Assembly (NCBI GenBank): GCA_026874595.1
Contig: CM049311.1
Coordinates: forward strand, 21,196,676 to 21,260,675
Source: Sipunculus nudus
Taxonomy: Eukaryota > Annelida > Sipuncula > Golfingiida > Sipunculidae
DNA length: 64,000 nucleotides
Reading direction: 5' to 3'
The notes beneath the pieces were generated by a model. The model was not told where the DNA came from. It made no database searches and saw only the letters and a program-made list of their open reading frames with translations. Both the position numbers and the translations under genes were made by a program. Positions 56,247 to 64,000 of the stretch are shown here, piece after piece (position 1 is the first letter of the stretch; the number at the start of each line of letters is the position of its first letter).

Positions 56247-58407
56247 CTGACGCATGATGTATATTATGATGTTTAGGACATATTCTATTGGACTGATTTT
56301 TTGCATGTTTCCTGTAAGCTGCATATATGTTGAAAGTTATTATTTTTCAGTGGAGTTATAATCACCTGCAACTACTGTCATGTTTTATTTGTAGAAAAAA
56401 ATTAAAGATTTGTAAGTATCTTTTAATGTCCCTGTGGAATCTCAAGCAAAAATAATGATAGTACATGTTATTGCCCTAAAGCCTACCCCAGGGGGAGGAA
56501 GGGTGGAGGGAGGTTGTCTCCCTTGGCATAAATGAGTCTGCCAAAATGTCAGAGTGACAGACTAAAAAATCACACTGAAGATCTTGATGAGGAATGTATT
56601 TGTAACTTTTTTAAAAGTTTATTGGAGATCACAAGTTTGCTATAACTTCATATAAACCAGAATTACATTTTAACTTTCTTGCAGTACCTACCATGTGCGT
56701 AAAGAATTGTAACTCCTCCTGTTTTTTGTTAATTGAAATTCTGGCTGCTTACTTGGATGTTTACTGTGGTTTGCATGTTTTCAGTCTAATTGTGCACAGC
56801 ACAGAAATGGTGACAGCCACCATGGGGATGGAATATAAATCACCTTGGTTTGTAAATTCAAATGTATTTTGTTGTGTTAATTCCTCATTTGCAGCACAAT
56901 GTAAAGATTACTGGATGTGATCTTATTACAATAGGATGGATGACCATGGAAGTGGATTTCTGTATATGACTAGTGTTGAGACTCAAATAGACCCTATCAG
57001 TAGAACATAAATGTCTACACTGTAATCATGATGTATTCACTGGTAGAGGGATATTCATGTTTGATATAAAAAAAATCTTCATCATACAGTTCTATAGCAT
57101 CAACTGATTGAAAGTCTGAGATATTTAGGTCTTAGTTGTAGCTATTTTAATAGTTGTAAGGTGTTGGATCTTAGAACTGAGGATCACCAGTTGAATTCAG
57201 TCCATGCTTCACAGGCAAAACAGTAATATTTCCATAGAACCTCGGAGATTTATGACTTCAATTATTCTATGCTCGTGAATATCAAATCTGAAATTCAGAA
57301 AGCCTGTAAAATGATTTATCATTCTCACTATTTAGTTACCTTCATCAGCATTAAGTAATTTGTGTCAGTAAGTGGTGCCACATCTGGCCACAAGAATATT
57401 TGAAATGTGAGCTGTGTACATGGTTCACCTATTTGGTCATACACAGGGTACATTGTAGTTTGTATGTTTTATAACCTGGAGTACTTATTTTTTCCTATAT
57501 CCATGTAGTTTATATTTTTGTAGAAACATGAAAATGAGGAATTGTAATAATTGGCTAGTTAATGAAATCAACAGTTTTATGAAATAATACCTTTCAGAAG
57601 TCCTAATTATGGGCCTTATGAATATATTAATTGATCATTAGATATGAACACACACCCCTGCAGTAAATGATATGGCTAGCTCTAAATTGGCCGTGTGACC
57701 ATGATCTCAGGGAGCATAAACAAACAGCTCCAGTGTTTTGGTTTAAAAATTATTTTTGCATATTTTCAGCTATTAAATAGAAAGTGTGGGTAGTTCAAGG
57801 TAATTTATATTTTATTCAAAAAACCTTTTGCCGTGTTTTCATGACATTTGCTTTACATGTTTTGAAACTAATTTGTTGGTTGGTTGAGAGGAAAGGTTGG
57901 GGTGGGGTGGGTGGGGGGGGGGGGGGGTTGCAGAAGAAGCTACATGTGTAAATTAAGCTGATATGCTGATCCATACAATACATAAAGGCTCAGTTGTCCA
58001 GTGTCCCATATAAGGTAATAATTTGCTCATATTTGTATAAATTGTATAAAGATGTATGTAACATGTGGTCATTCAGCAATTATGATAAGGATAGGTGATC
58101 AGCAGTAAAAAAGAAAATGACAAAGCAGAGATCTTTGAAAAAGGTACAGGTATATTTGTCCTTGCCAAAAATGTGTTCTTACCATACCTGTTGACAGACA
58201 AATATGTGAAAACAATTTGATGTGTTAAGGAAAATATTTAAAAAATATAGTCATATTTAAGCTCAGTTAGCTTTTACCGGTGAACTGGTGTTTATGTGTA
58301 ATGTGGTCATCAGAATTAACTGGTTTTCATAAAAATAAATACGGTATCATCTTGAATAATGTTTACACAAACCGAGTGGTTGTTGGATACGTCTGCATTT
58401 TAATTTC
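56247..58407. other. Downstream of IBA57, no gene seen
   Basis: A 3' untranslated region followed by AT-rich sequence. A G15 run lies at 57913-57927 within a G-rich stretch from 57891 that could form a quadruplex. The 75-codon frame at 56693-56920 shows no family feature. Confidence 0.45.
56401..56406 (+). terminator. IBA57: Possible IBA57 polyadenylation signal ATTAAA
   Basis: ATTAAA, the common variant signal, lies 155 bases after the stop codon and is preceded by a poly(A) stretch. No closer canonical AATAAA was seen. Confidence 0.35.
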
Positions 58408-60102
58408 TAGCTCAGCTGACTGAAAGCGTACTGAGCTATAGCAATCACTCCTTGTCCGTCATCCGACCATTAACAGAGCACAAATCGTAAACGCTAGACC
58501 TAGAAACTTCTAAACTGAAAACCCATGGAAGGCCATAAAATCTCCTGGCAAACCTGAAATTAGGTCACTGTGACCTATATCCTTCCTGCTATTGGGCTTA
58601 TAAGTACCCCACAGAATAATTTAAAATTTAATACAAAAGCTCCAATATCTGAATAACTAATGCATTGATTGCCATTATTCTCCCATGCATATTGATCATG
58701 GCAAGTTTCATCGTATCATGAAGACTGGTGATGCCACCTGTATTTTTTTTCAAATTTTTACACATTTTTCTCTATTTTTGAGACCTTCAGATTAAGCAGG
58801 CCGTCTGTTAACAGGGCATAAATCCTAAGCTTTAGACCTAGAAACTTCTAACTGTAAATCCATGGAGGTCCTTAGCAAATCTCTTAAGAAACCTGAAATT
58901 AGGTCATGGTGAAATATATTTTGTGAACTACAGGATGAAAACATTTTTACATAGAATCTTCTGATTTTGAGCACAAGTCCTTGAAATGGGGCACAAACTG
59001 TATCTGCTAGGGCTAGAATCTTATAACGTGACATTCAGGCAGGAACTGAACAAATCTTCATGAAAACCTGAAATTAGGTCGCTATGGGCTAACAACATGA
59101 TTTTCAGAACTCTGGAAATCTTAAATATCTCAATAAGGGATGTCGGGATTGGTCCAAAATCAAATTGACCAAAGATCTTGGATAGCTTTGGGGGAGACAG
59201 ATGGCGCTACCTTTTGTCATTTTCTTGTTTCACGTCTTTAAATAACCCCAAAAATTGCCACTCGACAGTAGTGTGAGCATTATAAGTCAAAAACTAATTT
59301 ACAGATTTCTTTCATATTGTGCATATACATAGATAGGGGGTTATAGGATGAAGTATATTTAAATTTGGTTCATGACTTTTCCTATAAGGGTGGCCTTGAC
59401 CTTGCATATTTCCAATTTTTGTTCGTAATATTGTTTTTCTACTGGATTGATAGATGTATCTTTCTGAAAATCAAAACAAAAAAAAATGTCAGATTATAAG
59501 TTTGATGAAAGAGTTTGAAAAGCCGTGACCTTGGCCTACAGTCTTCAAGGTCAAATCTGCCGATAAATAGGATTTTTTTAACCTCATAACTTTTTAAGTT
59601 ACGGTGTCTTTTTTTCTTTTAATATGACGCACAGATTGTTTCTAGATGATAACACTTTGTTGGATTGAAATATTGGTTTCAAACTTGACTAATATATGGC
59701 TCACCACAAAAGTAAGAACCTTTCTGATTTTAGGTTCATGAGATCAAAGGTCAAGGTCACAGGACCATTTTCTTTAAAAATGATTGTGGATGTATTTTAA
59801 ACCAAACTTTTCATCTCAAACCTTCAAACTTCCACATTTTGCTCACCTGTCAATAGTGGAAGAAACGTTTTGATTTGGGGGTCACAAGGTCAAAGGTCAA
59901 GGTCACAGGACCATCTGTTCACATATTTGCTTTCAAGGGATAACTCCAATTTCTGCATCTTTCATAATGTCCATAAAAGTACGCAGGTAACTCCAGATAA
60001 TCATATATGTAAATAGTTACCGCATTTCAATAGGTAAGGTTTTTATGAAATTATTCTCATAATCAATTTCAGCTGAACGACGTGACCAACATGTCCCTTG
60101 TT
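58408..60102 (+). mobile_element. Hexamer-array repeat, copy D
   Basis: Starts TAGCTCAGCTGACTG (58408) and ends CAGCTGAACGACGTGACC, then 'cccttgtt' (60070-60102), parallel to copies B and C. Shares 'gagcacaaatcgtaaacgctagacctagaaa', 'aggtcactgtgacctatat' and 'gatgccacctgta' with copy B. The 'cataaatcctaagctttagacctagaaact' segment repeats the head inside the element. Only two good hexamer cores remain (59742 and 59888). Confidence 0.7.
59735..59910 (+). repeat. Two-unit hexamer array in copy D
   Basis: AGATCAAAGGTCAAGGTCAC near 59742 and AGGTCAAAGGTCAAGGTCAC near 59888, 146 bp apart, separated by a type-A spacer; a type-B spacer precedes the first. The same unit order as in copy B, cut down to two. 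Confidence 0.85.
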
Positions 60103-60605
60103 CATAACAAGTGACCATGACCTTGGTTTTGAAGCTGACACCTGAAGAAACCCTGGTGGCTTGTCAAGCGTCAGTATATATTTCTGAAGATGGGGCCATA
60201 TTTAGAAAGAGGAATGCATTAATTGACTGTGGATACTATAGCATCTCCGATGCCAAAATTTCTAGTTCTTTCATGGAAAAACCCCTGATAAGTATAAAGT
60301 GAAAATCAACTCCCAAACATACAATCCGTCGTTTAGGTGATAAAACGAAGTCCCTTCAATTTTACAATTATATAAAAGAGTTGTGAATCAACTAGACTTG
60401 TTAAAATCCCAGAAAATCAAACTTTCAGGTCCTCACAGTTAATTGTATCCAGGAAGACGTGCACTAGTTAGTAAGTCGTGGAAATTAGTATTATTAATTT
60501 ATTACACAGTACAATATTTTCTCATCTCATCTTATATAGGATCGCCTATCGCATAAAATGAATCATAAAGATAAACAGTTCCACAAATTTTTGCTAGGGT
60601 TTAGG
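60103..60605. other. No gene recognised
   Basis: A 63-codon frame starting at 60111 in the DNA just past the repeat has no recognisable family. Confidence 0.4.
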
Positions 60606-60609
60606 GCAT

Positions 60610-62050
60610 GGTCAATCAATATCATACCAAATCCAAATGAGCACCTGGATGAAGGTGCGGGTGCAACATGAATGTTTTCTCTTTGAGTGGGTGCGTGATC
60701 TACTGAGCCCCATTCTATAGTTGTAGATGATAAGTATCCTTCCCTCTCGAGAGGTAATGGTTAAACCTTTGTTGGTCAGACTTTTAAGCAACATCTGAGC
60801 AGATTGGGCAGCCCATCCTAGCATCTCTGATACTCTTGCTGCATGTGAAACAAGCGTGGTGTGTAGGAATCGGCTGATTACATAACTGTTCCTGTTTCTA
60901 CCTTGTACTCTATTCTTAAAGCCGATGAGTTCTCTTTTCCTCACTGTTCTTTTTCTGTCCTTATCGAATACGCTGCATCTCCTTCATTGATTGCGTTTGC
61001 TGACCATGGACTAACAGTAGGGGACGTCAGTTTCACCGAGCTTCAAGTTTCTATCGGATATCCTTGAAGTGATATTCCACCTAAACTGCGGATCGGGATC
61101 TTTAGCCACATAGTAACAGGCAGGTCTTTTGGGAAGCGGTCGTCCTGTATTTGCTCCACGTGACCAAGTCTCTGAAGACGTTAGTGAATTGTAGGCTGAG
61201 GGAAGTAGACATGCCAAGAACCTCAGTGTTTGGAACTTTGTCCTGCTGTGATGTGTCCAATATGCATTGAAGGCAGCGGAGATGTGAGCTTTTGAGTCGG
61301 TTTTCCTGCTTATACATGTCTCGTAACCATAAAACAAAGTATTAAGGGCACACGCCTGATACACCTTTATATTCTCAGTAAAGTGTCTGTTGGGTCACCC
61401 AGTCTTGCTCAGCTTGAACATGATGACAGAGGCCTTCGCGATGCGGTTTTCAGAATGACAGGTCGCTATAGTAGGCCTAATGATTGGGTCAAGGTTTGTG
61501 AATCTGTGTTTGTGGTCAGTGCCAAACCTGATGAGGCCGAATCGTCGGAATGATCGTGGAATTGATCGTCGGACAGGCAAGAATGCATTGAGAGCATGTG
61601 GTGGATCACTGGGACCATTGGAATCGACACAAACAGCTGAATCTCGGAATGCGCAAGACAGCAGCGAGAAGAAAAGCCAGAAGAACACTCGTTCTATAGG
61701 ACATCCTGCTTCACTCGTCTTCAAAGAATCTCGAATTGCCGGGATGTAGATCCGCAAAAGCCCACTGTGCCTCTCTTCTTGTCTTAGATGGAAGTCCTGA
61801 TTATCAGCAACTTTAGGGGACAGTCGATAACCTATTTTCTAAAGAAGCTGGAACAGTCCTCGCCGCTTACTATAGATCGATTGCCAAGATTAGCGAGGTC
61901 TATGAAGACAAAGCTCCTCTACGGGTTCTTGCATTTTTCGCCGTAGATGGGACACTGCAAAGATCATGTTAACTGTGGATTTCTCGTCTCCGAAGCCGCA
62001 TTGGGATTTATAGAGTAAATTATTAAAGCGTACGGCGAGGGTTGGACTTA
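60610..62050 (-). mobile_element. Decayed LINE reverse transcriptase segment
   Basis: Read on the minus strand from about 62040: NNLLYKSQCGFGDEKSTVNM (motif ESQCGFRxGRSTxDM of one LINE group), then broken frames corresponding to the catalytic core. Next comes KVYQACALNTLFYGYE switching frame into MYKQENRLKSSHLRCLQCIL, DTSQQDKVPNTEVLGM, the usual block after the reverse transcriptase domain. Several frameshifts and stops are evident. The block order is typical of RTE-like elements common in aquatic invertebrates; the clade is inferred. Confidence 0.75.
61102..61364 (-). pseudogene. LINE fragment, YQACALNTLFYGYE ... QENRLKSSHLRCL
   Basis: Two overlapping minus-strand frames (61011-61364 and 61102-61317) each hold half of one conserved block. 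A frameshift between FYGYE and YKQENRL, near 61317-61330, separates them. This is the best-preserved part of the element. Confidence 0.75.
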
Positions 62051-62129
62051 TTTATTTGAGGTATTATTTTTTTCTCTCGAAACAACAGACCTTTAAAACT
62101 TCTTTACCCTTCAAACGTTTAACACTAGC

Positions 62130-62600
62130 GGTAATTACTAGGGCTTAAACAATGCAACGAATAATCGATGCAATGAATCGAAGCCAGTCAGTAATCGAAA
62201 ATCGAATCCGGCATGAAATAATCGAATATTTTCAATTATTGCATTATCATTTATTTTCGTACCGTTTCGGTTTCTAGCTCTTACCTATGAACAGATAAAC
62301 AGCATACATAATGAAGTAGCACTGTTATTTAACAAAGAAATTAGGTCACCTTATATCCTTCATTAGATGTTAGTACAATAATGGATGAAAAGATTTAAAT
62401 ATTACTTGGTCTGCATAAATTCTCAGGTATATAAAAATTTCAATCTTTTAGCATCATATGGGATGAAACTTTTAGTAGATAAACGTCCCTGACAGAATAT
62501 TGTGACTGTATACAATAATCGAACGGAGAATCGAATCGAAAGGCAATAATCGATAATCGAATTGAATCGAAGACCCCTTATCACCTCACAGCTAGGCCTA
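62130..62600. repeat. AATCGA-rich repeat, possible hAT-like non-autonomous element
   Basis: Begins near CTAGGGCTTAAACAATGCAA with many AATCGA/TCGAAT words (62156-62235). A second AATCGA-dense stretch (62515-62573) is followed by AGCTAGGCCTAG. The arrangement recalls hAT-type elements with ATCGATTAATCG subtermini, but the end sequences match only loosely and no 8-bp target duplication was confirmed. Confidence 0.35.
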
Positions 62601-63880
62601 GTACTTAATTAAATACAGTGAATAATAATATGATCGTGTTACTCGAAGTCCCAGTATAATTAGTTTAGTCTGATATTCTTTGGGAGTGATAGCGTGGACG
62701 GCCAAGTGGTTATTACATTAAAAATTTATCGTTCTTGCATCTGACAGTGGAAGTGCTTGATTATATGTACTTCTTTATGTGATATTAATGAAGAAAATAA
62801 CTAATTGGCCACTGGTTGAATTTAATTGAAATTCCCGAAACAATTATAATCTAACAACATTTGACTATTGCCTGGTGCATAATTGATATTAACTATACAT
62901 GTGTTTACGTCTGGAAGAGATAACTCCTTGTGCGCATGTGTGGCCTAATGGAAACACTGAATTAATTAGGCCTATATGAACATTATAAAAAATTAGAGAA
63001 AGAAACAGTGTATACCCGCCTTCTTAAGAGACCAGCAAGGCATTTTTGCATCTGTTTATTGTTAGCATACATGCATTGGTCTTGACCAGAAAAAAATTGT
63101 TAATACTTATAAATATATTACTTTGTAACGATAGATATGTTATAATATTAAATAATTCGATTCAAAATTAAATCATGTACTAAATGCTCATACTTGTCAC
63201 TATAAAAAAGAATAACATTCGGGTTTACTTTTGAGGTTTGAGGGCATCCCAGCGTCGCCTGCAGAATATTTAAAAGGTTCTGTCGTCAAATTTCAAACCA
63301 TATATTGTATAATACTTTTAGGAAAGAATGTCCATGTTTCAGGAAAAGATATTTCACAGTTAATAAAAAAGTAGCCAGAGACGTACGTAGTAATTATTAA
63401 TTTTATACCTACACCAGCACCCTGATAACAAGTTAGATGTATTCTACATAAGTGCAGAGAATAAATGCATGCCCAGAGAAATGTGTGTCACTGTTCACCC
63501 ACTCAATGGTTTCACTACTGGTCCTTTCTGCCCACCAGAACAGAGGCGGCCCCTTAATTATACTACTCTTGCAGTGCGTGGCTCTCGCCCTCATCTTGAA
63601 TAAACAATTGCACCATATCTAAAAAGACTAAGATACATCGGAATATGTTACTTTTTATAAATTTATCGCTACTGGTTATAACTCAAGCAGTTGGCCGCGC
63701 TCACTTAAAGTCTGCATCTAAATTTTGCCGGATTAGTTTCTACGTGACACCGCCCACTTCCTGTACACCGCGAGTGCGGGAAGCCCAACATCTGACAGAG
63801 ATACGAAGTCAGACCAGAAAGGCGCTGTGTTACAAGTGTTCAACGAATCTACAGATATATTCTGTGATGGTGATAGCAAC
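62601..63880. other. Upstream region of the zinc-finger exon
   Basis: AT-rich until about 63.5 kb, then higher CpG content with GTGACACCGCCCAC, CACTTCCTG (ETS-like) and GCGAGTGCGG near 63745-63780, as in a promoter or 5' leader. The 96-codon frame over it is in a different frame from the zinc-finger start and is not taken as a gene. Confidence 0.4.
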
Positions 63881-63938
63881 ATGGAAGGTCGTAAACCGTT
63901 TGCCTGCCCAGGCTGTGCTAACACTTTCTATGTGAAAG
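63881..63938 (+). CDS. First exon of a C2H2 zinc-finger protein (partial)
   Basis: ATG at 63881 opens 19 codons plus one base (starts MEGRKPFACPGCANTFYVK) and ends at the donor AAAG/GTAAGG. KPFACPGCANTF is the first half of a classical C2H2 finger (F-x-C-x2-C-x3-F), with the two zinc-binding cysteines at residues 9 and 12; the helix and histidine pair must be in the next exon, beyond the window. A finger right at the N-terminus and split by an intron is somewhat unusual. Which zinc-finger family it belongs to cannot be told. Confidence 0.55.
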
Positions 63939-64000
63939 GTAAGGTTAAATTTAGATCTGCACTGACTGAAGACCGTTCAGCTCGGAAAGAGTGACTTAGA

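Overview
The window looks like metazoan nuclear DNA. It is AT-rich, has split genes with GT-AG introns, many TA, GA and AAT microsatellites, long G or C runs, and a dense load of decayed transposable elements. Two dispersed repeats point to a mollusc, most likely a bivalve. One opens with TAGCTCAGCTGAC followed by 'TTTGTCCGTCGTCCG' and carries arrays of AGGTCAAAGGTCAAGGTCA. The other is a tRNA-headed SINE. The species assignment is inference from remembered repeat style, not from a search.

Three protein-coding loci can be supported well. (1) At 19.2-20.5 kb (+) lies an intronless open frame for a rapunzel-like protein, interrupted by one in-frame TGA at codon 316. (2) On the minus strand, 39125 down to 29286, eight exons join in frame into a complete 451-residue amino-acid/auxin permease (AAAP, Aa_trans) transporter. 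A probable untranslated first exon ends at 41118. (3) At 50.17-56.25 kb (+), six exons join in frame into a complete 357-residue IBA57 (mitochondrial Fe-S cluster assembly, aminomethyltransferase-like fold). At the right edge (63881-63938) an exon encodes the first half of a C2H2 zinc finger and runs off the window.

Most of the rest is repeat-derived. 2.4-4.9 kb: duplicated and tandem units of a dispersed repeat. 5.86-7.85 kb: a near-complete repeat with a nine-fold ~145-bp array of nuclear-receptor-type hexamers. 10.93-14.75 kb: an inverted-repeat-bounded block with a 5-unit minisatellite inside. 15.24-17.59 kb: an element with 13-bp terminal inverted repeats and a perfect 6-bp target duplication. 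21.97-22.58 kb: a PIF/Harbinger-like MITE. 23.3-24.5 kb: a dispersed repeat and a tRNA-derived SINE. 34.98-35.28 kb: a MITE inside the transporter's second coding intron. 42.9-45.3 kb (+) and 60.6-62.05 kb (-): broken non-LTR retrotransposons. 52.5-54.4 kb (inside IBA57 intron 3) and 58.4-60.1 kb: further copies of the hexamer-bearing repeat.

The genes do not form an evident functional cluster. The transporter and IBA57 are independent metabolic housekeeping genes, and the rapunzel-like gene is a probable lineage-expanded family member. The observations most worth checking are the hexamer-bearing mobile family and its copy inside IBA57, the single stop in the rapunzel-like gene, the exon-plus-splice-donor duplication in IBA57 intron 3, and the TSD-flanked 2.35-kb element. 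Coordinates were read by hand from the sequence. Exon boundaries rest on splice consensus plus reading-frame continuity, without transcript data.
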